A stretch of DNA of 64,000 nt from the NCBI RefSeq assembly GCF_032102965.1, contig NZ_CP134880.1, positions 1 to 64,000 of the forward strand, given 5' to 3'. The stretch comes from Demequina capsici. GTDB taxonomy: Bacteria; Actinomycetota; Actinomycetes; Actinomycetales; Demequinaceae. The position numbers and the translations under genes are program-made. The stretch's first letter is position 1; every line of letters begins with the position of its first letter. Below are positions 23,876-33,199 of the stretch, one piece after another. The notes beneath the pieces were generated by a model, which was given only the letters and a program-made list of their open reading frames with translations, had not been told where the DNA came from and ran no database searches.

Positions 23876-25549
23876 TCACCCCACCTGGATGTCGCGCCTG
23901 ACGAACCGTGCCAGCCCTGCCCAGACGAGCCCCACGCCGACCATCGTCATGACCACCAGCGGCGTCCACGTCATGGGCTCCGCCGGAAGCGCAGGCGTGG
24001 CGGAGAACGGCATGAGGTTCAGGGCCCAGGCCGGAAGGTGCAACGCGTCGCCGATGATCATGACCATCCACAGGGCGCCCACGAGCGCCCACGACAGGGC
24101 GACCGCGAGCCGCGGCAGGTAGCCGAAGAGCATCACCGCGATCCCCACGATCACCAGCACCGCCGGCAGGTACGCCACGGTGGCCCCCGCCAGGCGCACG
24201 CCCTGCGAGGAGTCGCCGATCGTCGAGCCGTACCCGGCTCCCATGAGCCAGCCGCCCACGAGGAGCAGCAGCGCCGCGCCCACGAGCGGGATCGCGAGCC
24301 GCTGCAGCGCCCACCTGGTGCGCGAGACCGCGCCGGCGAGCTGCGGCTCGATGATGCCGCTCGCCTCGTCCGCTCGCAGCTGCGTCGCCGACTGCACGGC
24401 GAACACCGCTGCCAGGAGCGCGATCAGGCCGCACAGCATGCCCAGCAGCGCATCGATGCCCGTGCCCTGCAGGAGCGCGGAGATGTCCGCGCCGGAATCG
24501 CTCAGCAGGGAGTTCATCTGATCCACGACGGAACCGAACAGCAGCGCGCTCAGCACCACTGCGGCGCTCCAACCGATGAGCGGCCCCCGTTGCAGCCGCA
24601 GGGCCAGGCCCACCGGCGAGGCGTAGCGTCTCGGAGCGCCCCCGCGGCCCGCACGGTCCGGCAGCAGGCCCGCGCCGTGGTCACGGCGCTCCTCGATCAG
24701 CCACGCTGACCCGAGCAGCGCGGCGGCGAGCAGCAGCATCAGCCCCAGCGGCCACCAGCGGTTCGCGCCCCACGGTGCCATCGCCTGGCCCCAGCCGAAC
24801 GGCGACGCCCACGTGAGCGCGCCGCCCCCCAGGTCGCCGATCATGCGCAGCACGTAGAACCCGATCACGACGATCGCGCCGAGCGAGTTCGCGCCGCGGG
24901 AGGTGGAGGCCAGCTGGCCGGCGAGCGCGCCGACGCCGACGGACACGAGCCCCACCCCGGTGAGGGAGGCCCCGACCACCCACGAGCCCGTCGTGCCCGC
25001 GCCGTCGGGGTCGAGCCCCAGGAGGATCGACGACACCGCCACGAACAGTCCGATCGCGACCGACAGCACGGCGAGCACCGTCCATGTCGCGACGGCCGAC
25101 GCGTGGTTGCCGAGCATGCGGGAGCGGAGCAGCTCGGCACGGCCCAGCTCCTCGTCGGCCCGCCCGTTCCTGGTGACCAGGAACACGATGCCGAGCGCGA
25201 GCGAGAGGGCGCACGTCATCCAGATCTTGGTCCAGACGGCACCGCCCAGCGTGTTCGGGGCGGCCGCGAGCCCCGTGAGGGCCCTGATACCAGGGTTGTC
25301 GGAGATCTTCGCGAAGTCGTCGAGCGCCTGCTGGGTGGTGAAGATCGACCGGTAGTAGTCGCCGACGTACGCGAACAGGCCGACGATGACCACGAACCAC
25401 ACCAGCAGCCGCACCCGGTTGCGCCGCACCATGAAGGCGATGCTGGTGCGGAGCCCGGCCAGGCCGTCGGCAGGGGGCCGATGCGCGGTCGCGGCGGCGG
25501 TCGCGCGTGGCGGCCCCGACCGGGTGGTCGGGTCGATGCGCGTGCTCAT
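23876..25549 (-). CDS. ABC-2 type exporter permease
   Basis: A 557-residue polytopic protein with about twelve hydrophobic segments, in the layout of the actinobacterial two-half ABC-2 permeases described as exporters of polyketide-type antibiotics. It opens with a charged cytosolic stretch, then MVRRNRVRLLVWFVVIVGL. It overlaps the ATPase gene by 4 bases (ATGA) and is the last gene of a tetR-ATPase-permease operon. Substrate is unknown; drug or toxic-compound efflux is the usual role. Confidence 0.85.
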   Translation of the reverse strand: MSTRIDPTTRSGPPRATAAATAHRPPADGLAGLRTSIAFMVRRNRVRLLVWFVVIVGLFAYVGDYYRSIFTTQQALDDFAKISDNPGIRALTGLAAAPNTLGGAVWTKIWMTCALSLALGIVFLVTRNGRADEELGRAELLRSRMLGNHASAVATWTVLAVLSVAIGLFVAVSSILLGLDPDGAGTTGSWVVGASLTGVGLVSVGVGALAGQLASTSRGANSLGAIVVIGFYVLRMIGDLGGGALTWASPFGWGQAMAPWGANRWWPLGLMLLLAAALLGSAWLIEERRDHGAGLLPDRAGRGGAPRRYASPVGLALRLQRGPLIGWSAAVVLSALLFGSVVDQMNSLLSDSGADISALLQGTGIDALLGMLCGLIALLAAVFAVQSATQLRADEASGIIEPQLAGAVSRTRWALQRLAIPLVGAALLLLVGGWLMGAGYGSTIGDSSQGVRLAGATVAYLPAVLVIVGIAVMLFGYLPRLAVALSWALVGALWMVMIIGDALHLPAWALNLMPFSATPALPAEPMTWTPLVVMTMVGVGLVWAGLARFVRRDIQVG

Positions 25550-26466
25550 CGCGTGCCTCCGTTGCCCACAGCCGCGAGCTCGTCGCCGTAGTGCCGCAGG
25601 AAGAGGTCCTCGAGCGACGGCGGGTTCGCCACCAGCGACTGCGGACGCAGCAACGCCACCGCAGCGAGCACGTCGGCGAGCGAGTCGTCGTCCACGGAGA
25701 ACGACGTGCGGCCGTCCACTGTCGTGAGGTCGTGCACGCCGGGCAGCGTGGCCAGCGGGCTCGCGCCGCCGTCGAGCACGGTGCTGACCTGGGTGCGGGT
25801 GAGGTGCCGCAGCTCGGCCAGCGTCCCCGACTCCACCGTGGCACCGTCGCGGATGATGACCACCCGGTCGGCCAGCTTCTCCACCTCGGTGAAGATGTGG
25901 CTGGACAGCAGGACCGACCGGCCCTCCGCCTTGACCTCGCGGATCGACTCCTGGAACGCGGCCTCCATGATGGGGTCGAGTCCGCTCGTCGGTTCGTCGA
26001 GCAGCAGCAGCGGTGCGCGGGAGGCGAGCGCCGCGACGAGCGCGACCTTCTGGCGGTTGCCCTTGGAGTAGGCGCGCGCCTTCTTGGTCGGGTCAAGGTC
26101 GAAACGCTCCAGCATGGCCTTCTTGCGGTCGGGCTCGAGCGGGCCTGAGAGTCGGCAGAGGATGTCGATCGTCTCGCCGCCGGTGAGGTTGGGCCACAGG
26201 TTGACGTCACCGGGCACGTACGCGACGTGGCGGTGCAGCCGCACCGCATCCGTCCAGGGATCGCCGCCGAGCATCGTGACGGTGCCGGCGTCCGACCGGA
26301 GCAGGCCCAGCAGGACCCGAAGCGTCGTGGTCTTGCCGGCGCCGTTGGGGCCCAGGAAACCGGTGACCTGGCCGGTGGGGGCGTCGAGGTCGAGGCCCCG
26401 CAGCGCATGGACGCGTCCGAAGCTCTTGTGGAGGCCCTCGATCTTGACGGCGCTGTCAGCGTTCAT
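25546..26466 (-). CDS. ABC transporter ATP-binding protein
   Basis: A 306-residue ATPase with Walker A GPNGAGKT (residues 39-46), the signature-like SKGNRQKVAL, Walker B LLLLDEPTSGLDP and the H-loop in VLLSSHIF. The C-terminal 80 residues form the extra domain typical of drug and antibiotic exporters of this type. It overlaps both neighbours: the TetR stop by 11 bases upstream and the permease start by 4 bases downstream. Confidence 0.94.
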   Translation of the reverse strand: MNADSAVKIEGLHKSFGRVHALRGLDLDAPTGQVTGFLGPNGAGKTTTLRVLLGLLRSDAGTVTMLGGDPWTDAVRLHRHVAYVPGDVNLWPNLTGGETIDILCRLSGPLEPDRKKAMLERFDLDPTKKARAYSKGNRQKVALVAALASRAPLLLLDEPTSGLDPIMEAAFQESIREVKAEGRSVLLSSHIFTEVEKLADRVVIIRDGATVESGTLAELRHLTRTQVSTVLDGGASPLATLPGVHDLTTVDGRTSFSVDDDSLADVLAAVALLRPQSLVANPPSLEDLFLRHYGDELAAVGNGGTR

Positions 26467-27133
26467 TGGTGGTTCCTTCTTCGTGTTCCTGGGTGTAGGC
26501 GAGGTACTGGTCCAGCAGGGTGCTGTCGGTGAGCAGCCCGTCGGTGAAGAGCTCGAGCGTGGGCAGGATCTGGTCCCGGCCCCCGGCCTGGATCGACGCG
26601 ATGAACTCCTCGGGCGTGGTGCCGGGGGAGGTGATGAACTGCACGAGCATCGCGCCGAGGGTCTGGTAGGTGAGGTAGCGCAGGCGTGCCTCCTCGTCGC
26701 GCGACGGGCGGACCATGCCCGTCTGCACGCTGTACGCCATCACCTCGCGTGCAGTGTCGATCAGCATCTCGATGAAGTCGCGGGCCGGCTGACCGCCGGC
26801 CTGGACGGCGCGCAGCATGTACACCGTCACGTCGGCGGTGGCTCCAGGCGCGGAGAGGATGTGCGTGAAGCTGGTCGTGGGGCTGTCCATCGCGTCGTGC
26901 TTCACCTGGGTGTAGCGGCGCAGCACCTCGGTGTCGCACTCCGTGCGCAGCGCGGCCTTGGAGCCGAAGTGGTGGGTGATGAGGCCGGGTGAGACGCCGG
27001 CGCGTTGCGCGATGGTGCGGACGGACGCGTCGAAGCCGTCCTGCGCGAAGCACGCGACGGCGGCGTCGCGGATGCGCGCGCGGGCGGTGAGGTCCGTGTC
27101 GGGTCGCCCGCCCTCGGGGTCGGCTATACGCAT
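26456..27133 (-). CDS. TetR-family regulator of the ABC exporter operon
   Basis: A 225-residue regulator. The helix-turn-helix is at about residues 15-62 (RIRDAAVACFAQDGFDA, RTIAQRAGVSPGLITHHFG). A start at 27133 is chosen because the region upstream is a repeat-rich operator (27123-27160); a longer frame reaches 27199. The first gene of the operon, overlapping the ATPase gene by 11 bases. Auto-repression relieved by the exporter's substrate is the simplest model. Confidence 0.9.
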   Translation of the reverse strand: MRIADPEGGRPDTDLTARARIRDAAVACFAQDGFDASVRTIAQRAGVSPGLITHHFGSKAALRTECDTEVLRRYTQVKHDAMDSPTTSFTHILSAPGATADVTVYMLRAVQAGGQPARDFIEMLIDTAREVMAYSVQTGMVRPSRDEEARLRYLTYQTLGAMLVQFITSPGTTPEEFIASIQAGGRDQILPTLELFTDGLLTDSTLLDQYLAYTQEHEEGTTNER

Positions 27134-27160
27134 GATCAACACGCTATACGCATGTATAGC
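27123..27160. promoter_or_regulatory. Operator of the TetR-ABC operon: repeated GCTATACGCATG
   Basis: GCTATACGCATG occurs at 27123-27134 and again 20 bp on at 27143-27154. The second copy is half of an 18-bp palindrome, GCTATAC-GCAT-GTATAGC (27143-27160). The first copy covers the tetR start codon. The pattern suggests two TetR dimers bound on one face of the DNA, shutting off their own transcript. Confidence 0.62.
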
Positions 27161-27289
27161 CGCGCGCAACGGGACGCGGGTGGGGCCTCGCGTCGGCACC
27201 CTCCGCAGCCGTGCCGGCGAGACGACGTGCCCCGCCGCGTCGCCTCCTTCAACCGCTCGCGATGCCGCGCATCGTCCCTGGTGAGCCCG

Positions 27290-28663
27290 TCAGTGGGCGG
27301 ACATCAACCCCGACTGCTCGCCTGAAGCCTCGAGATAGGCGGTGCGACGGGCGAACAGACCGGGCACCAGGTCGCGCACCCGCGCGATCAGCTCGGGCAT
27401 CGACGCGTTGACCAGCCGACCGTCGTCCACGACCACCTCGCCGGCCACCATCGTCAGCGTCACGTCGCCGCCCCGCACTGCGTGCACCAGGTTGTGGTGG
27501 ATGTTCGCGTAAGGACCTTCCGGCAGCAGCGGGGTCATGCGCGGGGTGTCGGTGCGGACCGCGACCGCGTCGGCCTGCTTGCCCACCTCGAGCGAACCGA
27601 GCCGGTCGCCCTGGCCGATCGCCCGCGCGCCGCCCTTGGTGGCCATCTCCAGCACCTGCCAGGAGTCCATGGCCGCCGCATCCATGGCGCGCAGCTTGCC
27701 CATGAGCGAGGCGACCTTCATCTCCTCGAACATGTCCAGGTTGTTGTTCTCCTTCTCGCCGTCCGTGCCGATGCCGACCGCGATGCCGGCGTCCAGCAGC
27801 TCCGCCACCGGCGCGAACCCGCTGGCGAGCTTCATGTTGCTCACAGGGTTGTGCGAGACGCTCACGCCGTGATCCGCCATGAGCGCGATCTCACCAGCGT
27901 CCAGCCACACGGCATGCGCGATCATCAGCCGCGGCACGTCCATGAACCCCATGTCCTTGAGCGCGTGCATGGGTCGGCTCCCGGTGCGCTCAAGGAACAG
28001 CTCCACATCCAGCGACGACTCGCTGCAGTGCGTGTAGAGGCCGGTGCCGTACTGCTGGGCGAGCGCGATCGCGCGCCGCTGGCCCGCGTCGTCCGCGTAG
28101 AAGGGGTGCTCCAGACCCACCCACGGCATGATGCGACCGCCCGCCGCGCCGGTCCATTCGGCGAGCATCCGCTCGTTGTCGTCGAGCGTGTCGAAGTAGT
28201 AGTAGTCAGGGTGCTCGCCCACGTAGTTGACGGTGACCACGCGATTGCCGAGCGACGATGCGGCCCGCGCGGCGCCATCCATGTAGCGCCACATGTCCAC
28301 GACAGTGGTGGTGCCGGACAGCAGGCCCTCCGCGTAGCAGAGCCACGACGCGGCCTCGGCGTCCTCAGGGCGGAGCACCCGGTGCATGGGGTCGATATGC
28401 AGTCGCAGCCACTCCCAGACCGGCAGGTGCTCGGCCGTGCCGCGCAGCATGCCCGAGTGGTGGTGGGCGTTCACGAGCCCTGGCATGAGCACGTGGTCGC
28501 TCAGGTGCCGAGCGGGCGCGGCGGGATACGCGGTTCGCAGCTCGTCCACGCCTCCGATGGCGACGATGCCACCGTCCTCGTGGGCGAAGCCCGCATGCGT
28601 GTGGACGGAACGCGCCTGGTCCATGGGGACCATCACGTCCGCGGTCAGGATCTGCACGGTCAT
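27290..28663 (-). CDS. Amidohydrolase of the TrzA/AtzA/SsnA deaminase group
   Basis: A 457-residue metal-dependent deaminase or hydrolase. Metal ligands are visible as GLVNAHHHSGM near residue 65, GLYTHCSES near 215, the His in IAHAVWLD and the Asp in GIGTDGEKENNN. This set matches the group that includes S-adenosylhomocysteine/5'-methylthioadenosine deaminases, guanine deaminase and triazine hydrolases. The C-terminus carries the usual beta domain end (GKQADAVAVRTD). ATG 28663 has GAGGAGG upstream. No pathway gene is adjacent, so the substrate is open. Confidence 0.85.
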   Translation of the reverse strand: MTVQILTADVMVPMDQARSVHTHAGFAHEDGGIVAIGGVDELRTAYPAAPARHLSDHVLMPGLVNAHHHSGMLRGTAEHLPVWEWLRLHIDPMHRVLRPEDAEAASWLCYAEGLLSGTTTVVDMWRYMDGAARAASSLGNRVVTVNYVGEHPDYYYFDTLDDNERMLAEWTGAAGGRIMPWVGLEHPFYADDAGQRRAIALAQQYGTGLYTHCSESSLDVELFLERTGSRPMHALKDMGFMDVPRLMIAHAVWLDAGEIALMADHGVSVSHNPVSNMKLASGFAPVAELLDAGIAVGIGTDGEKENNNLDMFEEMKVASLMGKLRAMDAAAMDSWQVLEMATKGGARAIGQGDRLGSLEVGKQADAVAVRTDTPRMTPLLPEGPYANIHHNLVHAVRGGDVTLTMVAGEVVVDDGRLVNASMPELIARVRDLVPGLFARRTAYLEASGEQSGLMSAH

Positions 28664-28753
28664 GGGGACCTCCTCGCGTCGGCGAGAAGTCCACCACACC
28701 GGTGTTTCGCGGCAGTTACTGCGCAGGCACGCGGTGCCTGAAGGGACGACGAG

Positions 28754-29242
28754 CTAGCGGGTCTCGCTGCGGAGCCAGGTGAGCGCCTCCACGGCGAGCG
28801 CGTGGTCATCCTCCTGCGCCAACCCGGAGACCGTGAGCGTGCCGACCATCCCCACGCCCGTGACGAGGACGGGCACGCAGCCGCCGTGGGCCACGTACTC
28901 GGTGAACGGCAGCCGGGTGGCGTCGTTGAAGTCGCGCCCCTTCGCCTTGTGGGTGAGCCCGACGATCAGGCTGGAGGTGCCGAAGCGTCGCACAGTGCGG
29001 ATCTTGCGCTCGATCCAGTCGTCGTTGTCGGGGGTGGTCCCCTCGAGCGCGACGTGGAACACCTGATGGTCACCCTTGCGGACGTCGACGGCGATCGGGA
29101 GCGAGTCGCTCATGCCGCGGTCGACGATCCAGTGACCGAGCTCCCACGCCTCGTCGAACGTGAAGCGCGGCAGGTGCAGTCCGCTCTCCTGTGCGCGCAG
29201 GGCGTCCACCTTCGCGGCAAGGTCCGGCAGTGCGTCGGTCAT
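28754..29242 (-). CDS. UPF0303 / heme-degrading-domain protein
   Basis: A 162-residue protein of the HbpS/GlcG-like superfamily, UPF0303 group. Typical features are FTFDEAWELGHWIVDRG, the basic segment WIERKIRTVRRFGTSS, and the Gly-rich strand GVGMVGTLTVSGLAQEDDH. Members bind or degrade heme or bind small ligands; the function of this group is not firmly set. The gene lies between the amidohydrolase and the small membrane gene beside the phosphate transporter, all on the minus strand. Confidence 0.78.
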   Translation of the reverse strand: MTDALPDLAAKVDALRAQESGLHLPRFTFDEAWELGHWIVDRGMSDSLPIAVDVRKGDHQVFHVALEGTTPDNDDWIERKIRTVRRFGTSSLIVGLTHKAKGRDFNDATRLPFTEYVAHGGCVPVLVTGVGMVGTLTVSGLAQEDDHALAVEALTWLRSETR

Positions 29243-29260
29243 GGGCGTCCCTCCGGGAGG

Positions 29261-29497
29261 CTAGTGTCCGCCGGCGGCGATGTAGACGATGGCGGTGATG
29301 ATCGCGCCGACCACGACGGTGAAGCAGGCGACGGCGGCTGCGACACGGATCTTGCGGATCTGGCCCGACTCGTCCTTGGCGCCGTCGCCGGCGAGCGCGC
29401 GGACCCCGAGCGCGAACAGCGCGGGAAGCCCAGCGCCCACGAGCAGGCCCACGATGACGATGTTGGCGAGCGCATCCCACTCGACGTACGTGCTCAT
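29261..29497 (-). CDS. Small membrane protein paired with the PiT transporter
   Basis: A 78-residue protein with two hydrophobic helices (IVIVGLLVGAGLPALFALGV near 13-32 and VAAAVACFTVVVGAIITAIV near 51-70) joined by a charged loop. Its ATG overlaps the stop of the phosphate transporter gene by 4 bases. A short protein of this kind is a regular neighbour of actinobacterial PiT genes; its role is not known. Confidence 0.75.
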   Translation of the reverse strand: MSTYVEWDALANIVIVGLLVGAGLPALFALGVRALAGDGAKDESGQIRKIRVAAAVACFTVVVGAIITAIVYIAAGGH

Positions 29498-30714
29498 GAG
29501 CGCTCCTCGGCCTCATCGGCGGGGATGTGGGGAACGGTCTGGGCGAGCATGCTCACCTCGTGCGCCTCGATGGCCTCGGCGACCACCTGCTCGCTGGGCT
29601 CCCACTCGTGGTTGACGTTGTCGTGGTTCACGGGCTGGCGCTGCGACAGAGCGTAGAAGAGCCACGCGCATCCGAGCAGCAGCGCGAACACCACGTACGA
29701 ACCGGCGGTGCCTCCCACCAGGTAGTCGACGCCGTAGAACAGCGCGCCGACGGTGGCGGCCGCGGGGACGGTGATGAGCCAGGCGCTGAACATGCGCCCC
29801 GCGACGTTCCAGCGGACCTTCGCACCGCGCTTGCCGACGCCGGTGCCGAGGATGGAGCCGGTTGCCACGTGCGTGGTCGACAGCGAGTAGCCGAAGTGGC
29901 TGGACAGCAGGATCACCGCGGCGGACGACGTGTCGGCGGCCATGCCCTGGCGCGACTCGAGCTCCACGAGGCCCTTGCCGAGCGTGCGGATGACGCGCCA
30001 GCCACCGGTGTACGTGCCGAGCGCCATCGCGGTGGCGCAGGCGATGATGACCCAGACGGGGACGGAGGCGCTCTGGTCGACGGCTCCGGCCGCGATGAGC
30101 GCGAGCAGGATGATGCCCATCGACTTCTGGGCGTCGTTGGTGCCATGCGCGAGCGAGATGAGCGAGGCGGAGCCGATCTGGCCCCAGCGGAACATTCGGC
30201 TGTTTTCCTCGGGGGACACGTTGCCCGTGATGCGGGTGACGAGCGCGGTGCCGACGGAGGCCACCAGGATCGCGACGATGGGCGCGATCAGCGCGGGCAG
30301 CAGGACCTTGGAGATGAGGCCGTCCCACAGCACGCCGCTGGTGCCGACCGCGGCGAGGACCGCTCCGACCACGCCGCCGACGAGCGCGTGCGAGGAGCTC
30401 GAGGGGATGCCGAGCACCCAGGTCGCGAGGTTCCACACCACGCCGCCCGCGAGTCCCGCGAGCACCACCTCGAGCGTGATGGCGCCGGAGTCCACGATGC
30501 CCTTGGCGATCGTGGCCGCGACGGTCAGGGACAGGAAGGCGCCAACCATGTTGAGGGTCGCCGACAGAAGGACAGCTTGCTTGGGGCGCAGAGCGCGCGT
30601 CGCGATCGACGTGGCCATGGCGTTGCCGGTGTCGTGGAAGCCATTGGTGAAGTCGAATGCGAGCGCGGTGACTACGACGATGACGAGCAGCACCGGTTCG
30701 TTCACGTGCTCCAT
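29494..30714 (-). CDS. pitA: PiT-family inorganic phosphate transporter
   Basis: A 406-residue low-affinity phosphate/proton symporter. Both halves of the PiT signature are present: DFTNGFHDTGNAMATS near residue 20 and SLAHGTNDAQKSMG near 205. About ten hydrophobic segments and a hydrophilic C-terminus are seen. No PHO-box-like repeat was found in the 105 bases upstream, which agrees with the often constitutive expression of Pit. It is the first gene of a pair with the small membrane protein. Confidence 0.93.
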   Translation of the reverse strand: MEHVNEPVLLVIVVVTALAFDFTNGFHDTGNAMATSIATRALRPKQAVLLSATLNMVGAFLSLTVAATIAKGIVDSGAITLEVVLAGLAGGVVWNLATWVLGIPSSSSHALVGGVVGAVLAAVGTSGVLWDGLISKVLLPALIAPIVAILVASVGTALVTRITGNVSPEENSRMFRWGQIGSASLISLAHGTNDAQKSMGIILLALIAAGAVDQSASVPVWVIIACATAMALGTYTGGWRVIRTLGKGLVELESRQGMAADTSSAAVILLSSHFGYSLSTTHVATGSILGTGVGKRGAKVRWNVAGRMFSAWLITVPAAATVGALFYGVDYLVGGTAGSYVVFALLLGCAWLFYALSQRQPVNHDNVNHEWEPSEQVVAEAIEAHEVSMLAQTVPHIPADEAEERS

Positions 30715-30819
30715 TGTGACCCGCTCCGCAAGGTGGCGGGGACCAGGAGCGGAGATCGTGACCTCAGGACCGCTCAGAGCACCCGCACAGTCCCCTCAGA
30801 GCCGGGACTTTGGTCCCGC

Positions 30820-31011
30820 CTACGGCGTCGGGTGCTGCGTGCGAATGAGGGTGTCGTGCAGCGTGCCCACGATCGCCGCAGCCACGAAGACGACGGCGCC
30901 GGCGCTGGTGAAGGAGGTCCCTTCCCACGCCGCTTCGGCCAACGCCACACCGCCGAGCACGACCGCGCCCGTCGCGGCCCGGATCGCTACGCGCGACGCC
31001 GCACGCAGCAT
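30820..31011 (-). CDS. Possible small membrane protein or gene fragment
   Basis: A 63-residue minus-strand frame with GC-rich third positions and one or two hydrophobic stretches (GAVVLGGVALAEAAWEG, AGAVVFVAAAIVGTLHD), ending near 30820. Its N-terminal half overlaps the plus-strand FtsX-like remnant, and only one strand can be the original coding one there. It may be the 3' end of a gene broken when the remnant arrived. Low certainty. Confidence 0.3.
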   Translation of the reverse strand: MLRAASRVAIRAATGAVVLGGVALAEAAWEGTSFTSAGAVVFVAAAIVGTLHDTLIRTQHPTP

Positions 31012-31892
31012 CGGACGGACCGTGCCGGTCATCACCGCCATCGCGGTCACCGTGTTCGACGCGTTCCTCAACTTCAACGGAGTCGAGCCCGGCACGATCG
31101 ACATGTCCGCGGTGCCGTTCCTGCTTGCGCCGGAGGAGAAGGTCTGTCCCATCGCGATCGACCCTGAGGAGCGCATGTCCGCCCGGGAGATGGCGGCCGA
31201 TCCGCGCTGCGATGAGGAGACGCTCGACGCGGGAATGTGGGCGTCGCAGGTCGCGGTAGGCGACGCTAGCGACCTCGCCGCGCTCGTGGGAGGCGAACCG
31301 GATGCGGACGCCGTCGCCGTGCTTGAGTCGGGGGGGCGTGGTGGTGTTCAACGACACCTTCCTCGACGGCGACTCGGTCACCGTCGGACTCTACGACGTC
31401 GACCACGGCGAGTACCCCGACTTCGGTGCGACGCCCACCGAATCGCTGAACCTGCCTGGTGCCTCTCAGGAGGTGACTCCCGGCGCGGCACGAATTGCCC
31501 TAGCCATGGTGTCGCCGCAAACGGCGGCGATCATCGGCTGGCCGCACCAGCCCACCACCGTGCTCGTCGACGAGCCCGAGTCCATCACCGACCAGCAGGT
31601 GGCGCAGCTGACGGCCGCAGCGCGGATGCCCGACGGCTCCACCCCGTACGTGTACCTAGGTGATGGGCCGAACGGCGACTACCTCATGGTGGTCTACGCC
31701 GGGGTGATCGGAGTCGCCCTGCTGCTGGTCGTCGCAAGCGTGTCGATCGCCCTGGGCCTTGCCCGAGCCGATGCCAGGCAGGACGACTTCACGCTCGCGT
31801 CGCTCGGCGCCTCCCCGCAGCTCGCGAGGTCGGTCGCGGCCTGGGTCTTCACCAAGGTGCCGAAGGCGATGCACTACCGGCTGGCGGCGTGA
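30962..31892 (+). pseudogene. FtsX-like ABC permease remnant, frameshifted
   Basis: Two plus-strand frames together read like the middle of a large FtsX/MacB-type permease: ATRDAARSIGRTVPVITAIA (a segment that precedes a membrane helix), then a soluble part with LLAPEEKVCPI, and after a +1 shift VVVFNDTFLDGDSVTVG and finally a membrane helix (VIGVALLLVVASVSIALGLA) before TLASLGASPQLARS. The shift falls at a run of seven G (31330-31336). The first membrane helix region and the last two helices are missing, and the end runs into unrelated residues. No ATPase partner is adjacent. Decay, not sequencing error alone, is indicated by loss of both ends. Confidence 0.7.
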
Positions 31893-31913
31893 CGGGCGCG
31901 CAGGCCCTCGGGC

Positions 31914-33191
31914 CTACGGCCCGAGGGCGCCGATGGGGAGGACGACGACGCCATCGGGCCTCGTGTAGCCGTACCCGCTGGCTGTGATCACCCCGAGCGC
32001 GGCAGGGTCGCCCATCTTGCTGGTGTCGACCTTGGACGAGAACCGCAGCAGGTTGGCAGCCGCGTCCTCGACGGCCTTCTCGCCGCCGAGCTTGACCTCG
32101 AACGCCGCCCATCTGCCATCGCGCAACTGAACGATCGTGTCGACCTCCAGACCGTCGCTGTCGCGATAGTGATGGATCGTCGCGTCGAGTGGTGAGCCGT
32201 ACACGCGCAGATCCCTGACGACGAGCGACTCGAAGAGCAGGCCCAGATAGTTGGGGTCCGAGAGCAGTCGCTCGGGTCCCGCGCCGAGCGCGGCGGCCGC
32301 GAGCGAAGGGTCGACGAAGTGGGTCCGCGCAGCGGTGCGAAGCGTGGACCGGGAGCGAAGGTGCGTGCTCCATGCGGGCTGAGTCTCAACGACCATGAGC
32401 CTCTCCAGGGCTTCGAGGTAGGTGTGGACGGTGCTCCTCGCGACAGTGCCTCCCTCTCCCTCCACCTGTGCAGCGAGGCGCGCAGCCTTCTGCTCCATCG
32501 CCACGTTGCGCGCGAGCGCCTGCAGGAGTCGCGCGACGATCGCGGGGCTTCGACGCACGCCGTCGAGGCGCGAGACATCGACCTCCGCGATGTTGAGCAG
32601 GTAGTCGGCATTCGCCTGCGCTGCCGCGTCGAGCGGAAGGTGGAGGTTGAGGGGCCAGCCTCCACGCACGATCAGGGCGGCGACCGCATCGACGGACAGC
32701 GTGGCACCGGAAGTCGGGCGCTCGCCGTTCAACAGAGACGCGAGCGACATGGCTCCCGACGAATGGTCGCTTTCGTAGAGGCTCATGGTGCGCATCGTGA
32801 GCCGCGCGAAACGACCGGCGCCGGTGTGCCGTCGTGCGTCGTCTGCGGGCACTGCCGAGCCCGTGAGCACGAACTGCCCAGGGGCTCCCCGACGGTTGAC
32901 CTCGCTCCGAACGTGGTTCCAGACACTTGTGGCCTCGAGTTGCCACTCATCCACGAGCTGCGGGGCTTCGCCGTTGAGCACGATCGAAGGGTCGATGCGG
33001 ACGGCCTCGAGAGCCTTGAGGTCGGTATCGAGGTAGGTCTGGCTCGCTGTGAAGCGTGCGGCGGTGAAGGTCTTTCCGCTTGCCTTGGGTCCTTCGAGCA
33101 GCACGGCGCCAGCCGACCTCAGGCGCCGAACAAGTATGTCGTCAAGGATCCGAGGTTGGTACTCCTGGTCGGTCCCCACCATGCGATTCAT
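31914..33191 (-). CDS. AAA ATPase with DUF4143 domain
   Basis: A 425-residue protein of the AAA_14-DUF4143 group. The Walker A motif is LEGPKASGKT (residues 32-41), followed by a Walker-B-like LVDEWQLE and the sensor segment FVLTGSA. A C-terminal nuclease-like fold with LEVDTIVQLRDGRWAAFEVK (PD-(D/E)XK-like: D, E-x-K) is visible near 355-375. Function of the group is unknown; toxin-antitoxin or defence roles have been suggested. ATG 33191 is taken as start. Three 23-bp repeats lie just before it. Confidence 0.85.
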   Translation of the reverse strand: MNRMVGTDQEYQPRILDDILVRRLRSAGAVLLEGPKASGKTFTAARFTASQTYLDTDLKALEAVRIDPSIVLNGEAPQLVDEWQLEATSVWNHVRSEVNRRGAPGQFVLTGSAVPADDARRHTGAGRFARLTMRTMSLYESDHSSGAMSLASLLNGERPTSGATLSVDAVAALIVRGGWPLNLHLPLDAAAQANADYLLNIAEVDVSRLDGVRRSPAIVARLLQALARNVAMEQKAARLAAQVEGEGGTVARSTVHTYLEALERLMVVETQPAWSTHLRSRSTLRTAARTHFVDPSLAAAALGAGPERLLSDPNYLGLLFESLVVRDLRVYGSPLDATIHHYRDSDGLEVDTIVQLRDGRWAAFEVKLGGEKAVEDAAANLLRFSSKVDTSKMGDPAALGVITASGYGYTRPDGVVVLPIGALGP

Positions 33192-33199
33192 CAGGCAAG

